Positions 1-8,071 are shown, numbered from the stretch's first letter. The stretch: 50,514 nucleotides of DNA from Blastococcus saxobsidens (GCF_002938435.1 NZ_POQT01000032.1:1-50514); one strand, 5' to 3'. The notes: generated by a model from the sequence alone, not told the origin. Translations and numbers: made by a program.

Positions 1-1098
1 GGACCGCGGACGCCCGCGGTCGGGCGGCGGCGGGCCCCAGGCCGGGGACAGCGGCGGACGTTCCGGTGGGGGCGGGGCGTCGGCCCCGGTCACCGCCGGC
101 AGCACCGACGTGCGCGGCGCCGTCGCGGGAGCGGCCGGCGCGGACGGGGTGGACGGCGTGGACGGGGTGGACGGGGTGGACGGCGTGGGCCGCTCGTCCA
201 CCTCCACCGTGTCGCGCTGCACGGTGAGGTCGGGCACCGGCCGGGGCGGCGCCGCCGCCGCGACGGCCGCCGCGTTCGCCGAGGCGACCGACGCGGCCAC
301 GGCCCGGGCCACCGACGTGGCGCTCAGCTGCTGGGCGGCACCGGCCTCCGGCTGCTCGTCCTCGGCAACCGCGGTCTCGGTGGACGGCGCCAGGTGGATG
401 GGCGAGGCCGCCATGGCCGCGGGCGCCAGCAGCTGGGGCCGGCGCAGCACGTAGGGCGAGTACGGGAAGGCCTCTCCGTTCAGCTCCTCCACGGTCGGCC
501 CGCGTCCGGGCAGCTGCAGGGCCTGCAGCGCCGCCCGCACGTCCGCCGTCGTCCAGAACCGGGGGTTGTCCACGCCGGCGTGCCGGCTGGCCCGGGCGAA
601 GGCGAGCAGGAGCGAGCGGGGATCCAGGGTCGCGACGAGATCGCCCTCGCCCAGGTCGCCGTCGGCCGGCACCAGGCCGGTGATCTCGCCGACCAGCACG
701 GTCAGCCGGGCGATCCGCCCGGGCTCGAGCCCGGCCCGGCGCAGCTTCATCGCGGTGTCCATGCCGGCCCGCATGAGGCCGTCGAGCGGGCTGGACCCGC
801 CGCCGACCAGCTGCAGCACCTGGCTCGGCCCACCCTCGGGGGCGATGCTCCAGGCGCCGTCCGGCGTGGCGGTGACGACGCCGGACTGGCGCAGCACCTC
901 CACGACCCGGATGACGGCGACGCCCTCGGGCACCAGGAGCACCGCGTCGGACTGCCGGCGGCCCAGCGGACCGTCGACCAGCGGGATCGAGGCGACCACC
1001 GCCGCGCGCACCGAGGCACCGGTGTCCCAGCGGGCGAGCTCGCCGAAGAAGGCGCGTTCCCCCGCCGTCTGCAACGGCTCCGGGGTCAGGGCCAGCAC
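1..1098 (-). CDS. Hypothetical protein with Pro/Thr/Ser repeat tail (C-terminus off window)
   Basis: I do not recognise this protein. It starts at a GTG at 1098 with a well-placed GGAGG five bases upstream and stays open for 366 codons to the left edge, so the C-terminus is missing. Residues ~1-230 look folded and contain SPYVLRRPQLL near their end. The rest is Ala/Pro-rich and low complexity, including five tandem Thr-Pro-Ser units (142-186). No signal peptide or membrane segment is obvious. It follows the membrane protein at 1260-2444 on the same strand with a ~160-base gap, so the two may be co-transcribed. An in-frame TGA lies about 120 bases upstream of the GTG with no earlier ATG or GTG, which supports the start. 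Confidence 0.6.
   Translation of the reverse strand, partial: MLALTPEPLQTAGERAFFGELARWDTGASVRAAVVASIPLVDGPLGRRQSDAVLLVPEGVAVIRVVEVLRQSGVVTATPDGAWSIAPEGGPSQVLQLVGGGSSPLDGLMRAGMDTAMKLRRAGLEPGRIARLTVLVGEITGLVPADGDLGEGDLVATLDPRSLLLAFARASRHAGVDNPRFWTTADVRAALQALQLPGRGPTVEELNGEAFPYSPYVLRRPQLLAPAAMAASPIHLAPSTETAVAEDEQPEAGAAQQLSATSVARAVAASVASANAAAVAAAAPPRPVPDLTVQRDTVEVDERPTPSTPSTPSTPSTPSAPAAPATAPRTSVLPAVTGADAPPPPERPPLSPAWGPPPPDRGRPRS
142..186. repeat. Five 9-bp tandem repeats (TPS codons)
   Basis: Five consecutive 9-base units (GGACGGGGT or GGACGGCGT) lie inside the minus-strand hypothetical gene and encode Thr-Pro-Ser repeats. The unit is a multiple of three, so copy-number change would lengthen or shorten the linker without a frameshift. 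Confidence 0.9.
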
Positions 1099-1259
1099 GT
1101 CGTCCTCCGGGGGCGCTCGGTCAACGGTCAGCGGTCGAGGGCCGGCGCCCGTTCGAACGCGGCCGGGGGCAGGCTCGGTGGGCGCCCCCGTGACGCAGCC
1201 GCCACCGACGCTACGTCATGGAGGTGGCGTCCCGGCGTACCGCGCCGGAGTGTGGCCGA

Positions 1260-2444
1260 TCAGGCGGCGGACGCCGCCGGCAGCGCGACGTCCTCGTCGG
1301 CGGACCGCCAGTGGGCGAACCAGGCGGAGCCCGCGACGAGATCGACCAGACCCCACAACACGGCGAATCCGACGGCGACCGGCAGCGCCGACCACCAGCC
1401 CCACGGCGGGAGCAGGCCCATCGCCTCCAGCGGGTGGGCGAGGCCGTAGACGGCGGCCGTGACGACGACGCCGGCGATCCAGCCCGGGATCCCCCGGGTG
1501 ACGGCGAGGTCGATGAGGACGGCGCCCAGGATGAGCACGACCGGCAGCACCGACGGCGGGAAGCCGGTTGCCACCAGGCCGAGCCACATGACGCCGCGGT
1601 AGCCGAGGTAGACCACGGCGATGACCGTGGCGGTCCAGCGCAGCCCGATGATCTTGCGGGCCAGCACGAGGGAGAGCAGGCCGGCGCAGATCAGCCACGC
1701 CGGGTGCACCCACGAGGGCACCGGGAGCATGAACATGGCGGGCGTCTGCCCCTGCGCGGCCGCGAAGTCCAGCAGCGAGGGCTCGGCCGTCGTGCGGCCG
1801 GCCCGGTATGCCTCCAGCGACAGGACGCCGTACTCCTGGTGCTGGTTGGGGAAGAGGACGTTCTCGACGAAGAACAGCCACAGCCCCAGCGACACCAGCT
1901 CGCGGATGCGGCCGGGGGCGGCGTAGAGCCACCAGCCGCGGATGGCCCCGGCCAGCATGATCGCCGTGCCGAGGTAGAGCAGGGCGTGGCTGGGGCTCCA
2001 GCTGGTGATGTCCAGGCCGTTGATGCGGTGGTTGACGATGTCGATCGGGATGGCGACCAGGAAGGTCGCGATGCCGGCCTGCATGAGCCGCAGCGCCCGG
2101 CGGTCGACGCCGTAGCCGCTGTAGCTGTGGAAGACGACCAGGGCGACGACGACCGCGGTGCCTGCCGTGTTGAGCAGGTGCGGCGGCGCCAGGTCGTCGC
2201 GCAGCCACTTGAAGTGCCACGAGACGTCCCACGACGAGCCGAGCATCTTGAACAGGAAGGCCCCGAGCCAGGCGGTGTAGATCCAGCGCAGCTCGGTGGC
2301 CGTGGTCGCGCGCCCGGGGCGCCCGGGGGTCATGTAGGCGATCCAGAGCCACTTCAGCAGCGCCACCGGGTGGGCCAGGCCGGCGCGGAGCGTGCCCGGC
2401 GCCTGCGGCACGGGGGTCGTGGCGGGTGCGGGTGCAGAAGACAC
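1260..2444 (-). CDS. Multi-pass integral membrane protein of unknown function
   Basis: A 394-residue protein with roughly nine to ten hydrophobic segments spread along its length (for example around [20 protein letters not shown] near the C-terminus). It carries a conserved-looking [20 protein letters not shown] loop early in the chain, rich in Trp and His. I do not recognise the family. The GTG at 2444 is preferred because GGAAG precedes it and hydrophobic sequence begins only downstream; the frame stays open to an ATG at 2582, but that extension is Arg-rich and would overlap the promoter of the divergent oligoribonuclease gene. A His/Trp-rich polytopic protein could bind metal or act in transport, but that is speculation. 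Confidence 0.7.
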   Translation of the reverse strand: MSSAPAPATTPVPQAPGTLRAGLAHPVALLKWLWIAYMTPGRPGRATTATELRWIYTAWLGAFLFKMLGSSWDVSWHFKWLRDDLAPPHLLNTAGTAVVVALVVFHSYSGYGVDRRALRLMQAGIATFLVAIPIDIVNHRINGLDITSWSPSHALLYLGTAIMLAGAIRGWWLYAAPGRIRELVSLGLWLFFVENVLFPNQHQEYGVLSLEAYRAGRTTAEPSLLDFAAAQGQTPAMFMLPVPSWVHPAWLICAGLLSLVLARKIIGLRWTATVIAVVYLGYRGVMWLGLVATGFPPSVLPVVLILGAVLIDLAVTRGIPGWIAGVVVTAAVYGLAHPLEAMGLLPPWGWWSALPVAVGFAVLWGLVDLVAGSAWFAHWRSADEDVALPAASAA

Positions 2445-2602
2445 TGGTTTTGCTTCCTGACGGAGGGCGGTCCGGCGACAGTAACCGTGATCGGCACCGA
2501 TTCCGAGCCATGGGAGTCGCGTTCCGGCGGTCGACCCGCGAGTGCGCGAACGCACGGGGTGTGCGGGACGCTCGGTGCCCACGGTGCGTACTGTCAGCCG
2601 AC

Positions 2603-3250
2603 GTGGCGGAGAGCGCGGGGCACCTGGTCTGGATCGACTGCGAGATGACCGGCCTGGACCTGACCAAGGACAAGCTGATCGAGGTCGCGGTGCTGATCAC
2701 CGACTCGGAGCTCAACGTCCTCGACCCGGGCCTGGACCTCATCATCTCCGCCGACGACGCCGATCTCGACGGCATGACCGAGTTCGTCGCCGAGATGCAC
2801 GCCACGTCGGGGCTGACCGACGAGGTCCGCGCCTCGACGCTGACCCTCGCCGAGGCCGAGCAGCAGGTCCTGGCCTACGTGAAGCAGTTCGTGCCCGAGC
2901 GCCGCACGGCCCCGCTGTGCGGCAACTCCATCGGCACCGACCGTGGCTTCCTCGCCCGCGACATGCCCGAGCTCGACGACCACCTGCACTACCGGATGGT
3001 CGACGTCTCCTCGGTCAAGGAGCTGGCCCGCCGCTGGTTCCCGCGGGTCTACTTCGCCCAGCCGGCCAAGGGCCTCGCCCACCGGGCGCTGGCCGACATC
3101 ATCGAGTCGGTGCGCGAGCTGGCCTACTACCGGAGCACGCTGTTCGTCGCCGCACCGGGACCCAACAGCGACCAGGCGAAGAAGGCCGCCGACGAGGTGG
3201 TGGGCACCTTCGCCGGCCTGCTCGCGGCGGGCGACGCCGGCACCGCCTGA
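2603..3250 (+). CDS. orn: Oligoribonuclease
   Basis: A DEDDh-family 3'-5' exoribonuclease that degrades 2-5 nt RNA fragments (nanoRNA, pGpG) to mononucleotides in the cytoplasm. Exo I is seen as [10 protein letters not shown] near the N-terminus (catalytic Asp and Glu), exo II as [11 protein letters not shown], and exo III as HRALADI with the catalytic His and Asp. Length is 215 residues, slightly above the usual ~180-200 because of an Ala/Gly-rich tail. The GTG at 2603 is chosen because the homologous sequence ([12 protein letters not shown]) starts immediately after it; the frame is open further upstream but gives an unlikely Arg/Cys-rich leader. tRNA-His follows 88 bases downstream. Confidence 0.95.
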   Translation: MAESAGHLVWIDCEMTGLDLTKDKLIEVAVLITDSELNVLDPGLDLIISADDADLDGMTEFVAEMHATSGLTDEVRASTLTLAEAEQQVLAYVKQFVPERRTAPLCGNSIGTDRGFLARDMPELDDHLHYRMVDVSSVKELARRWFPRVYFAQPAKGLAHRALADIIESVRELAYYRSTLFVAAPGPNSDQAKKAADEVVGTFAGLLAAGDAGTA

Positions 3251-3267
3251 CCGCGACCACTCCCCCG

Positions 3268-3296
3268 GCGGACCGCCGTCCGGTCTCCGGTATCGT
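3268..3296 (+). promoter_or_regulatory. Probable promoter of tRNA-His
   Basis: GCGGAC at 3268-3273, 17 bases, then TATCGT at 3291-3296, 42 bases before the tRNA. The tRNA-Lys gene at 30479 has almost the same arrangement (GCCGAC, 17 bases, TATCGT), which supports both as vegetative-sigma promoters. Confidence 0.55.
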
Positions 3297-3338
3297 GGTG
3301 CCGTTCCCCCCGGGCGTACGCGCACGGGCGGAGTCACG

Positions 3339-3411
3339 GTGGGTGTAGCTCAGTTGGTAGAGCACCAGGTTGTGATCCTGGGTGTCGCGGGTTCGAGCCC
3401 CGTCACTCACC
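3339..3411 (+). tRNA. tRNA-His (GTG anticodon)
   Basis: Full cloverleaf: acceptor stem GTGGGTG/CACTCAC, D-arm with GTAGCTCAGTTGGTAGAGC, anticodon stem CCAGG/CCTGG around TTGTGAT (anticodon GTG), T-arm GCGGGTTCGAGCCCCGT. G3338 can supply the extra G-1 opposite C73 typical of tRNA-His. CCA is not encoded. The 3' end from 3385 to 3413 is repeated at 14452-14480 with one mismatch, marking the gene as a probable integration site for the island that follows. Confidence 0.97.
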
Positions 3412-3413
3412 CC
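3385..3413 (+). repeat. attL-like direct repeat (tRNA-His 3' end)
   Basis: The last part of the tRNA-His gene (T-arm, 3' acceptor strand and flanking CC) is 28/29 identical to 14452-14480; the only difference is T3403 versus C14470. The tRNA is intact on this side, as expected when an element restores the 3' end it replaced. Confidence 0.8.
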
Positions 3414-3420
3414 GCACGAG

Positions 3421-3452
3421 AAGGCCCTGGTCGGTTCGCCGGCCAGGGCCTT
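3421..3452 (+). terminator. Hairpin terminator after tRNA-His
   Basis: Perfect 10-bp stem AAGGCCCTGG / CCAGGGCCTT with a 12-base loop, seven bases after the tRNA. If the island model holds, this terminator was brought by the island and the displaced native one is the 12-bp stem at 14490-14519. Confidence 0.75.
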
Positions 3453-3851
3453 CCCGCTTGCGGCGCCGTCCCTGACTGCAATCGGGACGACTGCGCAACG
3501 CGCGCACCTGCTGATGGTGCGGCTGGTCCTTTCCGACCAATCGCACGGAGCACACCACCATGCCCCTCGAGCCCCCGGCTGTCGGTCGCACAGCGCCGGG
3601 CCCAGCACCTCGTGTACTGGTGCAACGCCCGTCCCCGGCCTGCCGGCGCGGTCCTGCATACCGTTCTACGGTCGCGCCGAGGCCGCGCACTTCGTCGGCA
3701 TGGCTGACCTGCTGGGCCTGGCCCCCCGGTGCTCCACGGGCGGACCGGCCGACCGCTCCCACGCGGCCGCCCGCGGCTGGATGATCACCCGCTGGCGGAC
3801 CGATCGAACTGACGAGCGCGTCTGGCCGTCACGGTCAGGACGGCCGCGTCC
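3453..3851. other. Non-coding stretch at island left end
   Basis: About 400 bases between the tRNA-His terminator and the first BlaI-type operator. Open frames exist on both strands but none has recognisable sequence, a convincing ribosome binding site or neighbours in register. A small hairpin (GGCCGTC 3824-3830 / GACGGCC 3839-3845) lies just before the operator. No integrase remnant was seen. Confidence 0.5.
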
Positions 3852-3868
3852 TACTATGGGTAATAGTA
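3852..3868 (+). promoter_or_regulatory. BlaI-type operator 1 (sco1 promoter)
   Basis: TACTATGGGTAATAGTA: perfect 6-bp arms with a 5-base centre, 49 bases before the GTG of the Sco1-like gene. The right arm probably overlaps the -10 region. Confidence 0.75.
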
Positions 3869-3917
3869 CATTCGGCCGGGCGCCGGACCCGGCCACCCCC
3901 GCATCCCAGGAGGCCAC

Positions 3918-4652
3918 GTGCAAGGAGCGTCAACCCCAGCAGCTGTAGGCTCCGCCGTCCTGGTCGGCGGGCTGCTGCTCACCGGCTGCGGCCAGGACGC
4001 CACCGGAGCGGCCGAGGCCTCCGTCGCGGGCGGCGCCATCGTCACGACGCAGGACGACGGCTTCCACGGCACGCTCCTGCAGCAGCCGCAGCCCCGTCCG
4101 GACCTGACGCTGCCCACCACCAGCGGAGAACGGTTCGACCTGGGGGATCGCCCGGAGGGCGAGATCACGCTGCTGTTCTTCGGCTACACCCACTGCCCGG
4201 ACCTGTGCCCGACCACGATGGCCGACCTCGCCGTGGCGCGGGACCGACTCGACCCGGAGATCCGCGACCGGGTGCAGGTGGTGTTCGTGACGGAGGACCC
4301 CGCGCGGGACACCCCAGTGGCACTGCGGGAGTGGTTGGACCGGTTCGACCCGGCCTTCACCGGACTCATCGGCGGCAGCGAGGCCACGGCGGCGGCGCTG
4401 CGGGAGCTGTACCTGCCCGAGAGCGCCCAGGTGACCGACCCGTCCCCAGAGGTCGCCCACCCGCACGAAGGCGAGGACACGACGGCGGACCCCGGGCAGG
4501 CCGGCGGTACGCACAGCCACGGCGACTACGGGGTCGATCACGCGGGAGCCGTGTACGCCTGGGGCCCAGGAGGCCGGTCGATCGTCTACACCGGCGGCAC
4601 CACGCCGGACCAGTACGCCGCGGACCTCACCCGACTGGCCACCACCGACTGA
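3918..4652 (+). CDS. Sco1/SenC/PrrC-family copper chaperone lipoprotein
   Basis: An extracytoplasmic thioredoxin-fold protein that binds copper and delivers it to the CuA site of cytochrome oxidase or acts in copper and thiol homeostasis. The signal peptide ends in the lipobox LLTGC (Cys24). The Sco metal motif is GYTHCPDLCPTT (Cys93, Cys97) and the distal ligand is His208 in YGVDHAG. Between them is a His/acid-rich insertion with HPH (181-183) and HSH (199-201), not a fixed part of the Sco fold as I know it and perhaps extra metal-binding capacity. The GTG start at 3918 has a strong AGGAGG seven bases upstream. It stands alone behind operator 1, so I infer control by the island's BlaI. Confidence 0.9.
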   Translation: MQGASTPAAVGSAVLVGGLLLTGCGQDATGAAEASVAGGAIVTTQDDGFHGTLLQQPQPRPDLTLPTTSGERFDLGDRPEGEITLLFFGYTHCPDLCPTTMADLAVARDRLDPEIRDRVQVVFVTEDPARDTPVALREWLDRFDPAFTGLIGGSEATAAALRELYLPESAQVTDPSPEVAHPHEGEDTTADPGQAGGTHSHGDYGVDHAGAVYAWGPGGRSIVYTGGTTPDQYAADLTRLATTD

Positions 4653-4731
4653 AGCGGACCACCCGCCCCGGCCGCCGGTCGGCTTCCGCGTCGGCGCACC
4701 GCGGGCACAGGCCGCCGGGGACCGGTCGGCG

Positions 4732-4986
4732 TCAGCCCCCGGACAGGTCGCGCTGCACCCGGAGGTATTCCTCGCGGTCGATCTCGCCGGCGGCGTAGCG
4801 GCGGTGCAACAGCTCCTGCGCGCTGGGGGATGCGTCGGGCCGGGCCGGCGCGCGGTGCTTGACCAGCCAGACGGCAGCAAGAACCGCGACCACCAGCAGG
4901 GCGACCCCGACCACGGCCCAGAGCAGCATCCAACCGCCCATCATCCCCATCATTCCGCCATCCATCATTCCGCCGTCATGTCCCAT
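4732..4986 (-). CDS. Small Met-rich membrane protein with SHOCT domain
   Basis: 84 residues: a Met/Gly-rich N-terminus (MGHDGGMMDGGMMGMMGG), one transmembrane helix (~19-42), then a C-terminal SHOCT motif (AQELLHRRYAAGEIDREEYL, ~57-76). SHOCT domains are short oligomerisation or targeting modules found at the ends of many bacterial proteins. Met-rich segments facing the periplasm are common in copper-handling proteins. The ATG at 4986 has GGAG six bases upstream; an alternative ATG at 4998 lacks a spaced SD. It overlaps the end of the upstream gene by 11 bases, so the two are one operon behind operator 2. Confidence 0.75.
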   Translation of the reverse strand: MGHDGGMMDGGMMGMMGGWMLLWAVVGVALLVVAVLAAVWLVKHRAPARPDASPSAQELLHRRYAAGEIDREEYLRVQRDLSGG

Positions 4987-5281
4987 CGACTGCTCCATCC
5001 CTCGAGTCGGCAGGACGCCCCCGCGGAACGCCCTGCCACGTGTCGTCGACCGCTGTCGGCGGCCGGTCCATCGACCAGGCGTGAGCGCGGGCGCCCTCGC
5101 CCATCCGCGCGCACCGCTGCGTGGTGCCGCGCTTCCCCTCCTCCATGAGCTCGTGCATCTGCGCCACGGCGGCGGGCGCACCGGGCGTCCCACCGTCGTC
5201 GCCGGAGTGGGCATGGGCCACCCCGGCGGGAAGGGTGACCCCTCCTGCCAACAGCGCTGCGACCAGCAGGGGGTGCTCCAT
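4976..5281 (-). CDS. Small secreted protein, unknown
   Basis: 101 residues with a clear signal peptide (LLVAALLAGG then cleavage near AHA-HS) and a mature part containing MHELMEEG and RMGEGARAH. His/Met spacing recalls short periplasmic proteins found in actinobacterial copper clusters, but I cannot name the family, and the last ~40 residues are low complexity. The ATG at 5281 has AGGGGG seven bases upstream. It is the first gene after operator 2 and is translationally coupled to the SHOCT gene. A frameshift in the C-terminal half cannot be excluded. Confidence 0.6.
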   Translation of the reverse strand: MEHPLLVAALLAGGVTLPAGVAHAHSGDDGGTPGAPAAVAQMHELMEEGKRGTTQRCARMGEGARAHAWSMDRPPTAVDDTWQGVPRGRPADSRDGAVDGT

Positions 5282-5324
5282 GGTGCGCCCCCTCGGTCCC
5301 GTGCGCGTCTCGATGGACCCAATC

Positions 5325-5341
5325 TACTATGGAGCATAGTA
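5325..5341 (-). promoter_or_regulatory. BlaI-type operator 2
   Basis: TACTATGGAGCATAGTA: perfect 6-bp arms, 5-base centre, 43 bases before the ATG of the secreted-protein/SHOCT operon. On the minus strand the sequence continues TAGATT, a possible -10 overlapping the arm. Confidence 0.75.
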
Positions 5342-5564
5342 GGACGTGCGGCGGAGGCCCGCAGCCTGCCCCGGCAGCGACCGCGGCACGAACGCCCGAT
5401 GGAGGAGCAGGAGCGACGGCAGAGGAATCGCCATGACGGCCAGCCGGGCGGACGACCAGCGATGAGCGTGTCGTCGCACTCGGCGGCATCGCGATGATCG
5501 CCGCCCCGGCCTGGCGAAGTCCTCGCGCCCTCGACGGCGAGGCACATCCAGGTGGAGGAACCGC
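5342..5564. other. Intergenic region, no gene seen
   Basis: About 220 bases between the end of the TlpA gene and operator 2. Open frames here are Arg-rich shadows without homology. It probably holds the 3' end of the TlpA transcript and promoter sequence for the operon to its left. Confidence 0.5.
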
Positions 5565-6155
5565 TCAGGCGCCGTCGGAGGAGCGGACGAGGTCGTCGAT
5601 CAGGCGCTGCAGCTCCGCGGAGGTCAGCTGGCCCACCACCCGCTCGACCACGCGGCCGTCGGCGTCGAGTGCGAGGGTCACCGGCAGCCCCCGGATCCCC
5701 AGCTCGCGCAGCAGCGCCCCGTCGGCATCGACGGCGTGCGGGTAGTCGATGTCGTGCTCGGCGAGGAACCAGCGGGCGGCATCGGGATCGTCCTGCACGT
5801 CCACCCCCAGGAAGCGGACCTGCTCGCGATGGCGGGCGTAGGCCTCCTGCAGCAGCGGCATCTCCTCCCGGCACGGGCCGCACCAGGTCGCCCACAGGTT
5901 GACCAACGTCGGACGGCCGGTCAGCCGGTCCAGCGCCACGTCCGCGCCCGGACCCAGGCAGGGAAGGGTGAGCGGCGGCAGGGCATCCGCGCCGGCCGGC
6001 ACCAGGTCCTCGGGCAGCTGCTCGCAGGCCGGTGCCGGCGGAGCCGCCTCGGCGGTCGCGGACCCGGTCCGCCCAGTGGTCCCGTTCGACTGGGCGGTCG
6101 CACAGCCGGCCGACAGGGCGGCGGCCAACAGCCCGCCGACCAACCGCGCCCGCAT
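5565..6155 (-). CDS. TlpA/ResA-like thioredoxin lipoprotein
   Basis: A membrane-anchored thiol-disulfide oxidoreductase acting outside the cytoplasm. The lipobox is LSAGC (Cys18) and the active site WATWCGPCREE (Cys92, Cys95), with cis-Pro in GIRGLPVTL. Two extra cysteines (Cys44, Cys66) before the fold could form a structural disulfide or bind metal. Length of 196 residues is normal for the family. Its ATG at 6155 overlaps the stop of the upstream propeller lipoprotein (TGATG), so the two are translated together from operator 3. Likely role: keeping copper-site cysteines of Sco1 or cytochrome c partners reduced; electrons could come from the CcdA-like protein at 9575. Confidence 0.88.
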   Translation of the reverse strand: MRARLVGGLLAAALSAGCATAQSNGTTGRTGSATAEAAPPAPACEQLPEDLVPAGADALPPLTLPCLGPGADVALDRLTGRPTLVNLWATWCGPCREEMPLLQEAYARHREQVRFLGVDVQDDPDAARWFLAEHDIDYPHAVDADGALLRELGIRGLPVTLALDADGRVVERVVGQLTSAELQRLIDDLVRSSDGA

Positions 6156-7048
6156 CAGGACTCCCGGTACAGCTCGGTGAAGGTCTCCCCACCGTCGGTC
6201 GACGCCAGGACCGCGCCGTCGACGGCGACGTAGACCTCATCCCCCTCCACCGTCAGCGCCGCCGGCGCGCCACCGACAGTCCCGCGCTCGGCCCAGGTCC
6301 GCCCGCCGTCGGTGCTCCCGAACACCGTGCCGTCGGGTGCGACACCAACGGTGAGACCGCCCTCGGCGGCGATGTCCACCAGCACGAGCAGCGGGGCGCC
6401 GGCGACGGCGGTGACGCTCTCCCCGGCATCCTCGCTGACCACCAGCCCGGCCTCCGTGGTGGCCAGCACCCGCTGCGGATCGGTGGGATCGGCAGCCAGG
6501 TCGGCGAGCCGCATGCCCCCGCGGTCGGCCCACTCGACGCCGTCCTCGCTGACCAGCAACCGGCCACCGCTGTAGCCGTAGATGGTGCCGCCCGCAGCGT
6601 CCAGCGCGTGGAAGTCGGCTTCGCCGGCCAGCGCCAGCGGCTCCCAGGTCCGCCCGCCGTCGACACTCTCGATCAGGCCCAGGTTCGCCGGACCGTCTTG
6701 GCCCTCACCGGGATGGCCGCTGGCCAGGTAGTGCTCGGGGCCGACGACGGTGAACCCCATGAAGTCCTGCACCCGGTCGGCGATGCGGGTCAGCTCCCCG
6801 TCCGGCGTGATGCGCACCAGCCCGTAGTGCGTGCCGGCGTAGAGGGCGTCGTCAGCGGGGTCCACTCCGAGCCCGTGCACGTGCTCCAGGGCCACGTCTC
6901 CGCCGCCCGCGCGCGCCCCGCCCCCACCCACGACGGCCGGGTCCGCGCCACAACCGGCGAGGACGAGCACGCTCACCGCGGCGGCGCCGGGCAGCACCCA
7001 CGGCCGGCCACGGCGGGCAGGACTGGTGGACGGGACGGACGATCGCAT
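6155..7048 (-). CDS. BNR/sortilin-like beta-propeller lipoprotein (F510_1955-type)
   Basis: A 297-residue exported lipoprotein (lipobox LVLAGC, Cys33) whose mature part consists of Asp-box-like propeller repeats: SVDGGRTWEP, SEDGVEWADR, SEDAGESV, STDGGRTWAE, STDGGETFTE. Such proteins are often annotated as F510_1955-family glycosylhydrolases or exo-sialidase-like, but I see no catalytic signature and would not infer sugar hydrolysis. In actinobacteria they often lie beside copper or thiol-redox genes. It is first in an operon with tlpA, 28 bases downstream of operator 3. A GGGGA precedes the ATG. Confidence 0.8.
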   Translation of the reverse strand: MRSSVPSTSPARRGRPWVLPGAAAVSVLVLAGCGADPAVVGGGGARAGGGDVALEHVHGLGVDPADDALYAGTHYGLVRITPDGELTRIADRVQDFMGFTVVGPEHYLASGHPGEGQDGPANLGLIESVDGGRTWEPLALAGEADFHALDAAGGTIYGYSGGRLLVSEDGVEWADRGGMRLADLAADPTDPQRVLATTEAGLVVSEDAGESVTAVAGAPLLVLVDIAAEGGLTVGVAPDGTVFGSTDGGRTWAERGTVGGAPAALTVEGDEVYVAVDGAVLASTDGGETFTELYRES

Positions 7049-7076
7049 GAGTTCCCCAGGAGGCCGGACGCAGCAT

Positions 7077-7093
7077 TACTACTTCCCATAGTA
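7077..7093 (-). promoter_or_regulatory. BlaI-type operator 3
   Basis: TACTACTTCCCATAGTA: perfect 5-bp outer arms in the same 17-bp frame as operators 1 and 2. It lies 28 bases before the ATG of the propeller lipoprotein and 18 bases past the end of the M56 gene. Confidence 0.75.
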
Positions 7094-7111
7094 GGCGTTC
7101 GGTGGAAGGGG

Positions 7112-8071
7112 TCAGACCCAGCCGGATCCGGGGAGGACGCACAACCCGCTCGAGACCGCGGACAGCAGGGGCCAGGCGGCCAGCGCCACGGGCCCGGTCA
7201 CCACCAGCACCGCCGCCGTGACGGCGGCCATGCGCTGCGCGGCCCCGAGAGGGGCGGCCGGCCGCAGCAGCCGGGTCACGCGAAGCGCGCCGGCCCCCTG
7301 CGCGGCGGCCAGCGCCGCGGCAGGGGCGCGCATGCCGGCGAGGGTGACCAAGGCGGAGGCGACCTCCACCCGGTTCACCTGCCGGGCGGCCGCGTCGTCG
7401 GCCAGCAGCTCGACCAGCCGCTCGGTCTCCGCCCGACTCCGGGAGAAGAGGGGCACTCCGGGGAAGGCCCGGTCCAGGATCCGGGCAGCGCCGACGGCCA
7501 GGTGGTGCCGACCCCGCAGATGCGCCCGCTCGTGGGCCAGCACGGCGGAGAGCTCGTCGGCGGAGAGCAGGCGGAGAGCCGCTGTGGTCACCACGACGGC
7601 GCGGCGGCGTCCCGGCAGGCAGAAGGCGGCCGCGTGGTCGGACTCCAGCACCACCGCCCCCAGCGACTGCTCGCGGCGAGCCCCGACCAGGAGGCCCCCG
7701 CGCAGCCGGCGCCGCTCCCGCCGGTCGCGCAGGCGGCTGCGGACGGCGACCCACCCCAGGCGCAGGAGCACCCCGCCCGACAGCAGCACGCCGACGAGCA
7801 CCGCGGTCAGCTGCCCGGGCGAGCCGTAGACGGCGGCGATGGTCGCCGCACAGGCATCGAGAATCGATGCCAGGCCGTCGGCGACCACGCCGGCCGGCAC
7901 CAGCAGCGCCAGGCCGGCGAGCACCACGGACACGAGCACGCTCACAGACGCCGCCTGCCAGGCGCCGACGGCCAGCCGCGGAGACCGGTCGGCCCAACCG
8001 GCACCGAGCGCCCGCGGAGCCAGCACCACCAGCGTCGCGGCGAGAGCCAGCAGCGCGACGGTGGTGGTCAC
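7112..8071 (-). CDS. M56-family (BlaR1/MecR1-like) membrane metalloprotease
   Basis: A 319-residue polytopic protein with about four membrane segments and a cytoplasmic gluzincin site AHERAH (His180, Glu181, His184) followed by ELLADDAA carrying the probable third ligand (Glu221). Proteases of this family are activated by an external signal and inactivate the cognate BlaI-type repressor. Canonical BlaR1 is about twice as long because of a C-terminal penicillin-binding sensor; here the protein ends after the last membrane segment, so beta-lactam sensing by that domain is not possible. The GTG start overlaps the blaI stop by four bases (GTGA). The signal it senses is unknown; copper or thiol stress is a guess from context. 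Confidence 0.88.
   Translation of the reverse strand: MTTTVALLALAATLVVLAPRALGAGWADRSPRLAVGAWQAASVSVLVSVVLAGLALLVPAGVVADGLASILDACAATIAAVYGSPGQLTAVLVGVLLSGGVLLRLGWVAVRSRLRDRRERRRLRGGLLVGARREQSLGAVVLESDHAAAFCLPGRRRAVVVTTAALRLLSADELSAVLAHERAHLRGRHHLAVGAARILDRAFPGVPLFSRSRAETERLVELLADDAAARQVNRVEVASALVTLAGMRAPAAALAAAQGAGALRVTRLLRPAAPLGAAQRMAAVTAAVLVVTGPVALAAWPLLSAVSSGLCVLPGSGWV

Noticed and set aside
394..1449. Plus-strand open frames opposite the left-edge hypothetical gene
   Set aside because: Arg/Gly/His-rich translations with no family features; the minus-strand GTG frame with GGAGG is more credible.
3382..3948. Possible small genes between tRNA-His and sco1
   Set aside because: Frames begin inside the tRNA or lack ribosome binding sites and homology; no integrase signature was found in them.
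6155..7048. Calling the propeller lipoprotein a glycoside hydrolase
   Set aside because: Only Asp-box repeats are present; no sialidase Arg triad or catalytic Tyr/Glu could be recognised.
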